Shown: positions 42,399-55,317, counted from the first letter of the stretch. The stretch is DNA of 64,000 bases from Asterias rubens (GCF_902459465.1 NC_047082.1:8101407-8165406); one strand, 5' to 3'. Program-made: numbers and translations. The notes: generated from the sequence alone by a model not told the origin.

Positions 42399-42807
42399 GC
42401 CTTGCACTAACACTTGTCTTGAATCGGGCAAGTTGGTTTATGTCTATATGAAAATCATTTGAAACCGTTTGTTATAAAATGCACAAGGTTAATAGAAAAA
42501 TGTTTTACATGTAGAATATAGTGATCTTCACAATAATATGCTTGGAAATCGCGTGGTTTTTCTTTTACTTTGCTAACTAATAACACGATCGGCCATGGAG
42601 TCAAAAACTTGATTCCACAATTTGGAGTGCCATGTTTAGTTCACGACGTATAAGGAAAACTCTCGTGCAATTTGAGGCATATTTGTGTGGATCATTATAT
42701 CTTACTTTTAATAAATCTTTATATTAACCATACGCATTAATTATCAAACGATTTTAAATGCTTTCCATAGACCAACTCGCCCGATCCAAGGCATGCTGTC
42801 CCTTTAA
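42394..42807. mobile_element. Second, diverged copy of the preceding MITE, abutting it
   Basis: GTCTTGAATCGGGCAAGTTG and AACCGTTTGTTATAAAATGC at the left are inverted at the right (CCAACTCGCCCGATCCAAGG CATGCTGTCCCTTTAA). It shares the TTTAA boundary with the first copy. Confidence 0.88.
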
Positions 42808-43460
42808 TCGAACGTTCTTTACAAACATTTTTGGTGCTAGTATAATCATGTGTAAAATATCTCATCAAATTAAATTTAAAATGTATCCTTAGAAATGATT
42901 AATGACCCCTGCCAGAATCTTGTATTACTTTTATTGTTTTTGCTCTATTTCTGCTAAAACGTGAGGCCAATTAAATTACAACTTGTGCATTTTTGTTAAT
43001 TTGTCTTGGTTTCACGAATATGTTGGGCAGGAGTTGCATTGCTCTGTTAGTGAAATAAAATCGTCCGGAAGTTAAACTTGTAACTTTAAATGCAGTACAC
43101 GAAGCGTATTATGCAAACTTGTAGTAGGGACTTCATTCAGTTCGAACATCTGGATCAAGAGGTTGAGCTGAGTTGAATTGAAATTGATTAAAAAACGCCA
43201 TCGCAGCTGGAGTCCTATTGAGACAACAGCTAAAAGTACATTTAAAACATAAATAATTTTGATTGTCTAAGTAAATTTAGCTGTTATTTCTCCCTATAAT
43301 TCCTTTTTATCTTTTTTTGATATAAATGGATATGTTTTTGTACTTGTTTATGCCTCTGATGACGAGGGTTCGGTTTGGATCGCAAGCTTGGGCCGTCTTC
43401 CCTAACACTGTAAACAGTCTGCTATTAATTTCAGATAATGCATGTTGTTTTCACACAAAG
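42808..43460. other. Intergenic, no gene seen
   Basis: AT-rich sequence with no supportable exon, RNA gene or repeat. Confidence 0.5.
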
Positions 43461-43464
43461 ATAA

Positions 43465-43690
43465 GTCCCAATGCACTGCACGCATGACGTACTTCCTGAA
43501 CAAGAATCTACGCAAGGTGATTTGCCCATCCCAGCGGTCCTGGATGCTATTTTGCTTTCGTACCACTCGCTGGCCATCGCATACACGCATAATCGCATGT
43601 CCTGGATAGACCTGGCCGCTGGGGCCGAGCGAAACAGGACCATTTGGGTGTCGTAACTTTCGCTCGGCCCCAGCTGCCAGGGTTCAAGCA
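43465..43690. repeat. Repeat with GGCCGCTGGGGCCGAGC end
   Basis: Inverse relative of 6045-6240: GATTTGCCCATCCCAGCGGT and ATAGACCTGGCCGCTGGGGC CGAGCGAA. GCTCGGCCCC at 43659 mirrors GGGGCCGAGC, a local hairpin. Confidence 0.65.
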
Positions 43691-43847
43691 AGGCGCTGGG
43701 GACGAGCGAAGTCGTAACTCCACATCGAAGGAAGTAGAATGGTGGCGCTATTGATGTTGCCGTACACAGCGCTGGGCGTACGCTGGGCCTTTTCGAAACC
43801 ATGGCTTCACTTGGGACTGGTTGTACATGCACACAAACGCAGACAAC

Positions 43848-44236
43848 TTAAAGGCAGTGGACACTATTGGTAATTACTCAAAATAATTATTGGCATAAAA
43901 CCTTTCTTGGTGACGAGTAATGGGGAGAGGGTTGATGGTTTACAATATTGTGAGAAACAGCTCCCTCTGAAGTGCCATAGTTTTCGAGACAGAAGTAATT
44001 TTCCACCAATTTGAATTCGAGACCTCAAATTTAGAACTTGAGGTCTCGAAGAAATCAACTATGTAAACGCACACAACTTCGTGTGACAAGGGTGTTTTTT
44101 CTTTCATTATTATCTCGCAACTTCAATGGCCGATTGAGCTCAAATTTTCACAGGTTTGTTATTTTATGCATATGTTGAGATACACCAACTGTGAAGGCTA
44201 GTCTTTGACAATTACCAATAGTGTCCACAGCCTTTA
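43848..44236. mobile_element. Fold-back MITE, TTAAAGGCAGTGG family (intact ends)
   Basis: TTAAAGGCAGTGGACACTAT at the left and ATAGTGTCCACAGCCTTTAA at the right, with the central GAGACCTCAAA and TTGAGGTCTCGA. Confidence 0.93.
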
Positions 44237-44403
44237 AGCTGCACTGATTAGGTTCACTGATGAGGTATCCTTGGTTTCAGTTCCAGAAATGTAAAACAAT
44301 ATTAATAGGTGTTTTTGAATATTTGCAGCAGGCTATGTTTGCTAACGTGAAAATGGTGTACGCATTGTTTACTTTCTATTTAGAAGTAATCATGTGCATG
44401 CTT

Positions 44404-44765
44404 ATAATGTGGACACTTTGGTCTTTACTTAAAATAGTTTAAAGCATAAAAACTTACTTGGCAACAAGCAATGGATAGCTGTTGGAAACACTGCTGTGAG
44501 ACACGGCTCCCACTCAAAGTAATGTTGTTTTGCGAAAGAGGTGAATCTCTTACTCAATTATTAAAATACGTATTTTAAAAGACGTCTTTTTAGTCATATG
44601 AAAGCACATAATGCGCATCAAGGGTGTTTTTTGTTTCATTATTCTCTTGCAACTTCGATGACCAATTGAGACAACATTTTCACAGGTTCGTTATTGTATA
44701 CCTATGTTGGGATAGACTAAGTGAGAATACTGGTCTTTGGCAATTAACAACGGGTTCCCAATGCT
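44404..44765. mobile_element. Degenerate TTAAAGGCAGTGG-family MITE
   Basis: TGGACACTTTGGTC then ACTTACTTGGCAACAAGCAA, AACTTCGATGACCAATTGAG and AACAACGGGTTCCCA show a decayed family member next to the intact one. Confidence 0.65.
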
Positions 44766-47700
44766 TCATACCTTGCAGCTGAAATATGGCTACACTACCG
44801 TGCCTGCATCGTATAGGCCTACCGTGTGGGTTATATACTACACGACAGTTCACTCTGAGCACACTTTTTTTGCTCTCACCATAGAGAAACATATCAACTC
44901 TTGTTCTCGCATATGGAGTCTAGACATGGTGTCTACGATTAGTGTATACATGGTTTATACTGGTACACTAACCAAATACAAGCCCATCCATCCATCTTTC
45001 ATTTTAGCACAAATTGCGGACTTGGCTAGAATTTACGATCGTACTCGGCCTTAGGCAAAAGTCTCCAAGGCGGTAATAATGCTGAGAGGCTGCTGCCTTG
45101 GATCTTGGAGTTGACCAGAGTTCGTGAGGAGTGGATGATGTGAACGCCCGGAGGCTACGTCTATTGTCAACACCTCATGAAACGTGCATGACATTATTTT
45201 GGCGATAATCCATCTTGGACGCGTCAGTTGCAGCGTGATTAGAATTGAAATAGCGCCACCAGTTGACGACTATTGCACAAAAGAAGTCTTGTGTGGGTAC
45301 ATCCGCATGCAATTTTTTTTCATTTGAAAATTGCTACTGTCGACACTTCGTAGTGCTTTCAATGTTGAAATTCTAAATCGGTTCTAAAAAGGGGGAAAGT
45401 CAGGCAAATATTTGAGGATGGTAACTCTAAACTACAGACAATTATTGATGTCACCTGCATTGTAAACGGATCATACGCCCAGTCTCAACATAATCATTAT
45501 TTTGCATACCCTTGATCTATTTCTAAGCAGCTAGCTAAGATTCGAATGAGGGTTATATGTTTCGAAGAAATCTGTCGAAATGTGGTCCATCACTGTGCTC
45601 TGGGGTCTTACTACTACTTGTCTTTAAAAACTGCAGGGTTCATCCATTTGCTTAAGATGAAATTTGTACAGCTAACCTACCAAACAGGAGTTAGGTTTGT
45701 TTTGCCAAAAGAGGCGGAGAAACTTTCACAAGTAATTTATTTTTTATTCATTTTAGCATGTTTTATTTTATTTTTGTTAATATTAAAAATGTTGCAACAC
45801 TCTAGTGTGGTGCAGCATTGTACTGCGACTTGGCTTCAACTAAATGCGATAAGATGAACAAAGTGTTACACTACAGTAGGAAGGAGGCCGAGAAGGATGC
45901 GTCAAGTTCTTATGAGCCGTGTGAGCCGTCTTAGATATCCCCTTCCTCCATCTTAAGAATTTGAGTAATACTTTGAAATTAACAGAGACATGAGAATAAT
46001 TCTACATTCGTCCATGTTTCGTCTGGCCACGCCACCCCAGTGTATAGTTACTACCTACTCCAATGTCTGGTTAATGACCCGCTTAGATATCCATACGATC
46101 AACAGATGTTCTTGTCTTTCGGACACATTGCTCATTAGCGAGAAGGGGGGGGGGGAGAAAAATCATTAGAGTCAACAAAAGGTTACGTCATCATTCGTCA
46201 ACACTTAGGGTTCGGTAGGCGTGGGACTGCCAGTAGGATACAAGTCGTCTCTTTGTGCACGTGGGGTTCCCACGCATATCACTTTCCAGTGTTTTAAGCT
46301 TGCTGCATGGAACTGCATGGGATTAAAACTTAATTAAAAATCTTTGCGTCACATTTAGAACAGATAACGTATAGGGTCTAACCGAGGCATAGAATCGATT
46401 TGTCGTAATATCGTACTCGGAGTAAATATCACAAGATGCAACGTGTATCTCAACATATTGCATAAAATTTGGACCCAATTGGTCGTCGAAGTTGCAAGAG
46501 AACAATAAAAGAAAAACACCTTTGGCCAGCAAGTTGATGAAACCATAATTTCAGAGCGAAATATTAGTACTCCACTATGAACTTCATTATCAGTAAGCTT
46601 TCATACTATACATACTGATTAATTGATTGCTAATTTCTTTAGTGAAGCGCCTCGGAACATTTGTGTTGGGCGCTGCATATATAAAAGTACAGTTTATTCA
46701 AATTTGTACTGTTTCTCTCCCCCCCCACCCCCTCAATCCAGTATAATACCTTACCAATACTTTACATTCATAATACTTTAATAATATGCCAGCGTACTCA
46801 TGGTCATGCTATACGCTTGGGTTAAATTGTTCATCTTGCTAATTGCCAGTCAGGCTTTCTCAACATACAACACCTGCTCGTTACACTCATTGCAGACAGG
46901 TAGAGTTATTTAGTTATCACAGAAGGATGATTAGGAACAATGGTAGGTGAGACCACGGGACAAACTGCAAGGATCATCAAGGTTAAGCATTCCTTTTGGA
47001 TGCGTACCTTCTCATCTTTCACGATACTAAAACCGAAGTTTATATCGACACAGATGTATGAGCAAGTTGAAAACGCATGTGCAAAGTCACGTGCCAACGC
47101 ACAAGACAATGGCGCTTTCATAAAGCTGCTTGACAACAAATTCCTCCTTCATTTTCATAGCAGAAATAAGCAGGATACCAGTCAGAAATGGTACATGTGA
47201 CATGTTTCTTTGGCTGGTAACCTTACAATGGTAAGCATAGTTATGTTGTGCTTAGCCTTGTCCGCAGCTCTATATGAAATTGAGGTTTTCTTTTGAGCTC
47301 CACTTTTTCTATGAGAATTTTGTACAAATTGTGTTCCTGGAAATATGTTTCTTAACGTTTTGTTTATTATTTTAATCAATAGACATTCTTTGTCATTAGC
47401 ACAATGGATTCTTTGGTGGCTTTAGAACTTGACAATAATATGGCAGGTGTCAGGTCGTAGTTAGTGACCGGACGTGACTATTTAATACGAGTGTGTTGGA
47501 AACCAACTGCCCGACTGAGAAGGAGGGCCCACGGGGGACACTCTGACACTGACAGGCCGTAGAGTCTGAGATGGTTCGCGTTTATAGCAAGCAGCTGGTA
47601 GGGAACCCACGGTTTGGATCAAAGTCATCATTGAGTTTTAAAAAGAAAGTCCACGCCTGGAATTTTTTTTTTTTTTTTTACCAAGAATTCGACATTGGGG

Positions 47701-47920
47701 TATTTAAAAAAAAAAGGATGAGTCAAGTCTGTTTATTGAGCCCCCGAAACTCTCGGCACCTGTGGATTAAATTTTGAAGGTTGAATTGTAAAGCTAAATT
47801 GTATATGGAACCTTCAATGACGATGAAAGAAGGAGGACCGCTTCACTTGCCTGTGTTTGGCCGTGGTCAGGACATGGCCTTGCTCGGACCAGCGCCCAAT
47901 TATATACAGGCTGTTAAAGG
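44766..47920. other. Intergenic, no gene supported
   Basis: Contains a fragment of the TTAAAGG family at about 46445-46545, an A11/G11 mix at 46145-46155, and short ORFs on both strands near 46906-47200. One minus-strand frame there (DFAHAFSTC, then NFGFSIVKDEK before a GTACGC) looks faintly protein-like, but I cannot place it or find a partner exon. Confidence 0.45.
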
Positions 47921-47925
47921 CACTG

Positions 47926-48177
47926 CTGGGATGGATTTCACGAAGAGTTAGGACTAGTCTTATCTCGAGTTAGGACCAGTTACTCGTCCTAACTTAGGAC
48001 TATCCATGCAATTTGTATATACTCTCTGGGAGTATTTACTCTCCGCTTCCGCACGACAAGTGCACACACCGATTGGGGACCCCAAACACGTACGTGTGGC
48101 CATTTGGTTAGTCCTAAGTTAGGACATGGAGGAAGAAATTAGGACTAGTCCTAACTCTTTGTGAAACCGACCCCTGG
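47926..48177. mobile_element. TCGATTTCACAAAGAGTTAGGA-family MITE carrying an insert
   Basis: Ends GGGATGGATTTCACGAAGAG and CTCTTTGTGAAACCGACCCC. Unlike the 150-bp copies, about 100 extra bases (near 48005-48105) separate the arms. Confidence 0.85.
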
Positions 48178-48365
48178 ACACCTTTTGTAAATGTCTAATA
48201 CCATTCTTCTCGGTGTATCTCAACCTCTATGATCTCAACATAGGCATAAAATAAATAAGAAGTTACAAACCTGAGAAACTTTGGACTAAATTCGGTCGTC
48301 GAAGTTGCGAGAGAATAATGGAAGAAAAAACACCATTGTCACACAAGCTGCGTGCTTTCATATAA
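48178..48365. mobile_element. Partial TTAAAGG-family MITE
   Basis: GGACACCTTTTGTAAATGTC, GGTCGTCGAAGTTGCGAGAG AATAATG and ACACAAGCTGCGTGCTTTCA are left-arm sequences. The right arm is absent; it abuts the previous MITE. Confidence 0.7.
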
Positions 48366-49560
48366 TAATGGAAATTTATATAGCGCCTATCCATGTAAAT
48401 ATGCTCCTGGGCTCTGAACAATTTAAAAGAAAACATAATTAAAATCCATACAATTAAAACACCCAAGAGAAAATACAGTTAACATGTAATAAATGCAGAA
48501 TTTGTACACAACAATCAATGATTACCAAACACTGAGAATAAACCCCAGTTAAAAAACTGGAATTGCTACAGAGAATACAAAAAATATATGTACATTGAAT
48601 TCGATACCTCAGCTGATGAAATAAACAATAAGGTCCTCTGAAGAAAGAAAAAAAAAACAAGAGATAATTACCCTCGTATATTTTTTACATCAGTTCTTTT
48701 GATAACCCTACCTACCTCCATTACTGAAACAATTTGTAATTAAAAATAAAAGTGTTGTTAATTTTTCAGCAAACGTACTGTTAAGTTTGATAATTACAAG
48801 TGTACCTCCCACGTGTATCACTAACCCTCACAAAGTACAAAACGTAATAAAAGGACCAACGAATACCTATTAAAGCATTTAACATCTCATACGTATGCAT
48901 AATACAATTACTAAGTAAGAAGGACCGACGAAAAAGCAGCAGAAAGACAATTGGGATAATTAATTATTAATTTTGCAGATTAACTTTACCAATTATTACT
49001 GTGCGGGCGTGTGGCTCTGTTAATAAAGTCAGACTCAATAGCAATGCTCTCGAGAGATGCAATTATACCTGTTTTTTTTTTCAAAACAACAACAGCAACA
49101 AAAGCAACAACACCATGTTGAATTTTCAGACCCACAGAAGTGAAAATAACTTCGAGTATATAAATGTGAAAAACAATAAGTTTTTGACTTGTACAAACTT
49201 TGCACGTAGGGTATATGCTTGGCATAAATAAAGCGATAACAAACCCTATGGAAGACAACTGTTTAAATATTTCTCAGCTCGTTGTGGTTTTTATAACTGA
49301 ATAAATAAATAAACGTATTTTTTATTACGTGGATCCTGAGTAACATAATTCGAAGTTTGTGGTTCGAAACCCCTATTACGATTAATGTAACCGCCGCTAC
49401 CATGATATAAGTAAACCTTCGCTGTGTTGTGTTATTGAACCCCAAAACAGGGTGAATTTTAACCTGAAGTTATGAAAGTGAAACATAAAACATTGCTTAT
49501 TAAAAAAAATAAAATAAAAAAAACTTCAGCCTCTGTGGTCTCCTCTGCCACTGGATCGCT
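48366..49560. other. Intergenic with one ZNF-flank-like stretch
   Basis: 48687-48800 resembles 41387-41480 downstream of the zinc-finger gene. Otherwise AT-rich with no supportable gene. Confidence 0.45.
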
Positions 49561-49584
49561 CTATGTCCTTCCTCCACGGTCTAT

Positions 49585-49629
49585 ATCTAACCATGGAGGA
49601 ATGTGTTCTTATTCCTCCATGATCTAACC
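49585..49629. mobile_element. 29-bp ATGGAGGAAT palindromic insertion with 8-bp direct repeats
   Basis: ATCTAACC, then ATGGAGGAAT GTGTTCTT ATTCCTCCATG, then ATCTAACC (49585-49592 and 49622-49629). Confidence 0.68.
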
Positions 49630-49679
49630 ATTGAGAAAGGACCATAGACCATGGAGGTATACTCAGGACTGTATGATTT

Positions 49680-49795
49680 GTTTTTAGAAAGGGCAAATGC
49701 ACCAAAAGTGCACCTGTTGAGGAATTTTTCATGGAGCATTTCAAGGGCACCAAGGCAATCGCCTCCCTTGCCTCCGTAACAGGCCTGTAGACTCT
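49680..49795 (-). repeat. CAGGCCTG-ended repeat (minus)
   Basis: ATTTCAAGGGCACCAAGGCA ATCGCCTCCCTTGCCTCCGT AACAGGCCTG is the complement of the left half of the 33011 copy. Confidence 0.85.
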
Positions 49796-52225
49796 AGCTT
49801 CGTAGCCCAACAAGCTGTCCACTCTAGACGTGATCGCTTTTGGTGTAATCGGCCCACCTCTCAACGTTTATCTGCTTGCCAAAGGGCCCCTATTGTTGCT
49901 CAAACTACCCTTGTAATACCCATTGTTGTGGTCGCTCTAACTCCACACACGTGTGCTTGGTGAGTCCATGTACTACACTCGCCCCTATTCAGCCTACCTG
50001 GGCCCGGCGCCGGCTTGTCTGGCCCGTTGAATGGGCTGACTGGACGAGTGTGCATACCGATAGCAGTGTTTACAAACACGTGGGAAGAGATCTCTGTTTG
50101 GTGGGACCGCTTCTATTTTAGGATGGTATCAACTTTGTACGTGATTGTGTGTGTGTGTGTGGATGAGTGCACCATGTTGTATGTACTGTGTTCTGGAAGC
50201 TGTCATGGCCAGAGCTACAGAGCAAGAACCTTTGACCATGAAGGTAGAAAATAAATTATCTCCACGCTTGGATGCCAAAAACTTAATAGCACCAAAATGA
50301 AAAACAACAAACAAACATAAAACAAAATAGACTTGCCTAATCTGGAATGTCATAACGTGCAATCGGTGCCAATAATAGCGTTATCATAACTGATAATCTT
50401 TGAAGTGTATACAGAAGACGGATTTTTCAGACGCACAACACAAAATGTGCCAATACTTCGAAAAATGTGGCACTGTAGAAAATTGAATACAGTGAACATC
50501 CCAAGTAAAATGCAATAAAATGCATCTGTACAAAAATGTAGATACGCTAGTTGATAAGTAAGTATTGTGACAATTGGGTAGAAAATGGCTGCCTCTCCGT
50601 TTTTTCTAGTTCACCCACGATTTTATGTCCTCTCCCGATCGTGAGGATTCTAAACTTCGTTTTTGGATTTGGAGTCAAAAGGTTTGATTGTTTTTCTCGT
50701 TAACTGACTAAACAGATTACATCAAAGTACGCTCTGCATGTGACGCAGCACATCCAGACCCGATGCACCTGTTAACATCTTTGCAGGAGAGAAAATTGAA
50801 AAAGACAAATTTTGTCTTGACCTTCGAACATCTAATAATAGGCAAAAAAGCGGTTTTTCTGTTTTTATTTTGCATGTGAGTTTTGTCCGTGTTTTTAATG
50901 GCTCTATGTACGTTCTCTTCCTTTGGATATAGTTAATGTGTTGTCATTTAGCCATCGAGAAAGTCTCTGTTAGTGTTAATCGCCACTTGGATTACATATG
51001 CGGCCAAGAACAAAGTGGACCCTATAATTTATTTGGTCCAAGGATGAGGACCATGGTTGGATTTGCTCCATTCCTTCCTCCATGGTAGGACCACAGAGAA
51101 AGGTAGAGAAAGGTCCTTTCTGGTTGGACGCACGTTTATAGCACTGTTCACCCCACCGACATCAAAGCTCAATCGATCCCTTACGAAAGGTTTTATAAAT
51201 GCCGGAGATGCACCTGCGTTGAATTCAGAAACACTCATTGAAAAAAAAAAACAGGGAAAAACGACACCTCATTGTGTCCAGAAATTAGGAAACTTTCGCA
51301 GAAATGTGTTGACTAGGGGGATCAGCGGCGATGACTAACATAATAATTTCCATTGTTCAGAAAAAAAAAAGAGGAACTTAAAAAAAGGAGAGAGAATAGC
51401 TTTTTAAAGTTTCGGCACTAGCCCAGCTGCGACCGTGACCGTGCCAATATTTCTGTATGGACATGTTTACCATAAGCCGTTTGTTGACACTTTATGATCT
51501 TGGTGTGTTGTGTGCGGTTGTTGGTGGCATTGTTGATTTTTAGAAGTGGAATACCCGTATCATTTTACGTTCGTACAAGTGTGCAGGTGTGCTGCGCTAT
51601 TGTTCCCAAATTGATCAGACTGAGGGAAACCGACGACTGTTTTATGTGCCACTTCAAGATCCCTCGGGTTAAAAAAAGAGTAAAATGTTTGTTTGAACCT
51701 GAAACAGACAAACAGAACAGAGAGGCATACTTACGTCACACACCCGCATACCATGGAGGAAACCTCCATGCACACACTTAAAACATTTACCAATGAGCTT
51801 AAACATTTAATACCATACTTAAGAATACGATCAGGGCAAAATATTTGTTTACCACTAGATATTAAATATGTATCAACTCATAATTGAATCGCAACCTGAA
51901 GCATTTTGCTAAAGCAAACCAAATTATACTTATGCATGCAATAGCAATCGAGAAGTCCGAAATGCCCATGCGCAAAAGAATTAGCAAGCCCAGCGGCCAG
52001 AAACGTACAAAGACCGATCATAAATGTGAGAAACTGGTATTTCACTGTCTGCTTTGATGTTCCCGACTCAACCGGGTTATCTTCGATCAAACATGTAAAA
52101 TAAATACGACTAAATATTATTTGGAATTCAGTTAGCAAAGTATGGAATGGATAGAGGCACTAGTTGAAACATATCACTTGATGATACCACTGCTGGCCTG
52201 AGCTCACGGAGGCCTCCATGTTCCC
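49796..52225. other. Intergenic, no gene supported
   Basis: Short overlapping ORFs on both strands around 49876-50121, 51029-51338 and 51494-51781 lack conserved motifs or paired splice sites. CATGGAGGAAACCTCCATG sits at about 51752, and ATGGTTGG...CCTTCCTCCATGG at about 51052-51085. Confidence 0.45.
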
Positions 52226-52227
52226 AT

Positions 52228-52468
52228 GGCCCATCTTCATAGAGCTGCTTAAGCACAAAATGTTGCTTAAGCAAAAAAAAACTTGCTTAGTAAAATCAGA
52301 TGACCGTCCAAAACTCCACTCAATTGTTATGCTAAGTAAACAACAGCTAAATACCAGTCACAAGCAATGTATATTGCATGAAATTTTGGCCCGTAACACT
52401 AAAACAAGCGAGCTATTTTCGTGCTTAAGCAAATTTTTTGCTGAAGCAGCTCTATGAAATTGGCCCCT
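52228..52468. mobile_element. Inverted-repeat MITE (ATAGAGCTGCTTAAGCA ends)
   Basis: GGCCCATCTTCATAGAGCTG CTTAAGCA at the left is mirrored by TGCTGAAGCAGCTCTATGAA ATTGGCCCC at the right. A right-end fragment occurs at 31245-31290. Confidence 0.88.
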
Positions 52469-52474
52469 GCCTCC

Positions 52475-52590
52475 CCGCCCTTGAAGTGCTCCGGTAAAAG
52501 TTTACAATTTACTCATAGGGTGCCCCTTCCAAGGAGAAAATGTCTTGGTGCCCTTGCCCTTTCCAAAAAGAAGCAAACATACCTGAACTA
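52475..52590 (+). repeat. CAGGCCTG-ended repeat fragment
   Basis: GAAGTGCTCCGGTAAAAGTT TACAATTTACTCATAGGGTG CCCCTT then AAAATGTCTTGGTGCCCTTG CCCTTTCC match the 33011 copy. Confidence 0.85.
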
Positions 52591-52689
52591 CGCCGAGAGA
52601 GGAGTTTAACCGCCAAAAGACTGGAAACTCATCGGGAGGACATAATTTGTAAGAAACGGCTCGTAGAATATGTTGAAAATCAACCCTTT

Positions 52690-53070
52690 TTTTAACAGCA
52701 ACTAAAGTGCTCGAAACGTCGAGTTAAACCAACGGTTCTTTTCAGAACCACCCCAACTCATAGTCATTACATGGTGTTACCGCAAACTCTTCTATAACTA
52801 AAGTGCTAAAAAAAAATTTTTTTTTAATACATTTCCCGCAGGCCTTACGACACTAGAAGTTTCCCATGAGCGATTTGCTTTAATTTATGGGTATGTCTGG
52901 ACAGAAAACACAGACGTCTTTTATAAAAAAAGACAAAAATAAAGCAGAAAAATGTTAATGACTAAATTAGCCTTCGATGAAGACTCTTCTAGGGCCGGGG
53001 TCGAAACGTCAGGCCACTAACGACTTGTTTGTTTGTTTGGTAAACAGTTTGCAACAGCCAATTCTGTTTC
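52690..53070. repeat. Two fragments of the CGAAACGTC fold-back families
   Basis: CGAAACGTCGAGTTAAACCA ACGGTTCTTTTCAGAACCAC (52713) belongs with the 29121 family. GAAGACTCTTCTAGGGCCGG GGTCGAAACGTCAGGCCACT (52979) belongs with the 30715 family. Confidence 0.7.
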
Positions 53071-53463
53071 TCAAAAAAAAAAAAAAAAAAGGATGTGCAA
53101 TATTCACCTGTTTGGTAAATTTATTTTGAATATTCAAATTGATATTTGCATGTGAGGATTTTCATTTTACATGCACTAGTAAGTTCCCATGTACAGAGTT
53201 GCTGGTATGGTGGTCGCAACCCAACCAGCCTGACAATAGAGCAGTGTTGATAGCGATGTTATTACACGCTATATACAATCACTTGACAAGTTCCCAATGG
53301 CGGTCAAGGACCCTAAAATTGAATACGTTTGGTTTGAACACCTGGCTGCGAACGTGATCAACAGAGTATTTCCTCTACCTCTGTTGAGGACGTTCGCGTC
53401 AAGCATTGCGGAAATGTCATTCTTTTGTAGATGATGATGAATGCATTAGGAATGATAGGTGTA

Positions 53464-53850
53464 TTAAAGGCCCTACACATATTTGGTATAATTGTCAAAG
53501 ACCAGTAGTCTCACTTGGGGTATCTCAACCTATGCATAAAATAACAAACCTGTGAACATTTTGGACTCATTTGGTCATCGAAGTTGCAAGAGAATAACTA
53601 AATAAAAAAAAACACGCTTGCGGTACAAATTATGTGTGTGCTTCCAGATGCCTTATATTACAAAAAAGCTTCAAGCCTGAAGTCTTTTATTTTAAGTTAG
53701 GTATTGCACCTTTCTCAAAAAAAAAACCCTACGTTACTTAATGAGACTGAGCCGTTTCTCTGTTTTATACTACCAACATCTCTCCATTACTCTGCAATAC
53801 TCGTAACTTATACAATCAGTTTTAGTAATTACCGGTGTCAATTGCCTTGT
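53464..53850. mobile_element. Diverged TTAAAGG-family fold-back MITE
   Basis: TTAAAGGCCCTACACATATT TGGTATAATTGTCAAAGACC at the left and AATTACCGGTGTCAATTGCC at the right. Confidence 0.8.
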
Positions 53851-53854
53851 ACGA

Positions 53855-55315
53855 TGTACCAAATTGCTGACCAACCAAAAGGACATGCTATAAACAAAAT
53901 AAGAGGGTAAATGTCCTGACGATGACCTTCGACCCGTAGTCTTTTTCGAAGAGCGATTTTATTTTCTATAAACAACCATCAGAGATAGAGATCATACTTT
54001 GAGTTGCAGGAAAGAAGTCAGACACTACGTTTATGGCAGGAGTTATGTTCCATCTCAATGGTGTATTTTTGTTCGCAGCCGACACATGGCAAAGTTCAGT
54101 CAGATATGAAGTGCATTCACCGCATTTAAACTAAAACAAAACGAGAACGAAAAGAAATACTCATCTCGTTCGTCGCTAAAACACCATGTTCTTGTTTTGT
54201 CCAATTTGTTTGCAAGAAGTCGGCAAACACTGTTATTTAGCCTTATTGCTAAGAGTTCAAGAGTGTTCGTTTTGTAGTGAAATTGAGGTTGTTTGTTTAA
54301 AAAGGGGAACACATAACACTCATTTTAGAGGGAACAACTATAAAATCATCGAGTGTCATTGTTGAAAAACAACACCTGCACTGCAAGTGATTGTTAGATA
54401 TTTAGTATTTAAAGTATCTATTGTTTGATTCATCTGTTCAGGAACACTAAACAAAACTGCAAAAAACTCAATCAATCATTCACCATCTTATAATAGAGGC
54501 CAAGGTCACTGGGATTGAATGTATCGATGGACTATACATGTAGAGAGGTGGCAATGTGTGACAACAGCTTTGCACCCCAAACGGCAGCTGTCAGTTATGT
54601 ATACCAAATTGTTTATTCTTATACACTTTTGATTTTTTTTTTTTTTTTTTTGGGGGGGGGGGGTGGGATGGAAGAAAAATGACGTTGCAATAAACACTCT
54701 CCCCGGATGTAGAAATCATCAAGTCTAATTGGAATATAATTGACACAGGCGTTCATATTGACGGAAACACACTACATAGACCAGTTTTACGCCACGATGA
54801 AAACTAGACATTCCTTCATAAACTTTCATCACCTGCAAATAATAATGGCATGTCGTTCTAGCGTTAACAGTTGAATACTTACGTTGTCCTTACTGCGAGA
54901 TAGATTTATAACTCCACACTGACTGTTAACATAAAACTCTACTTATTTCGGTTTGGTTATTTATCTCCAACAGTCAGCATGATGCTGGGTGAAATTTTAA
55001 CGATCTCAAAATGACAACCACAGTGAAACTTTGGAATAATAATTATAAAAAAAGCCTCTTAGCGTATAAAGAGAACAATTAAATATACAATGAGAGAAAG
55101 ATACAAGGTACAAATAAGCATATTACAAAAAACAGCTTTATTAAATAAATAAGTTTTAAACAGAGACTTAAAACATTGTAAAGAATCAACTCAGTTTCAA
55201 AATAGCTCTTAACTATTTACGTTAATATGAGAAATTATTTCCGCAGAAACTTTACCACTGCATAATATCAAAGATATCAACCATTATTTACTCCATCCTA
55301 CCTACCACAACATTG
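53855..55315. other. Intergenic, no gene seen
   Basis: Begins with a CGACCCGTAGTCTTTTTCGA repeat fragment (about 53927). It contains a T-run directly followed by G12 near 54632-54663. No supportable exon. Confidence 0.5.
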
Positions 55316-55317
55316 TT

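Noticed and set aside
46906-47200. Possible exon on either strand (FMKAPLSCALARDFAHAFST on minus)
   Set aside because: Both strands are open, no family is recognised and no partner exon with matching phase is visible.
49876-50254. Overlapping plus-strand ORFs in GC-richer sequence
   Set aside because: No conserved motif, Cys pattern or paired splice sites; composition alone explains the openness.
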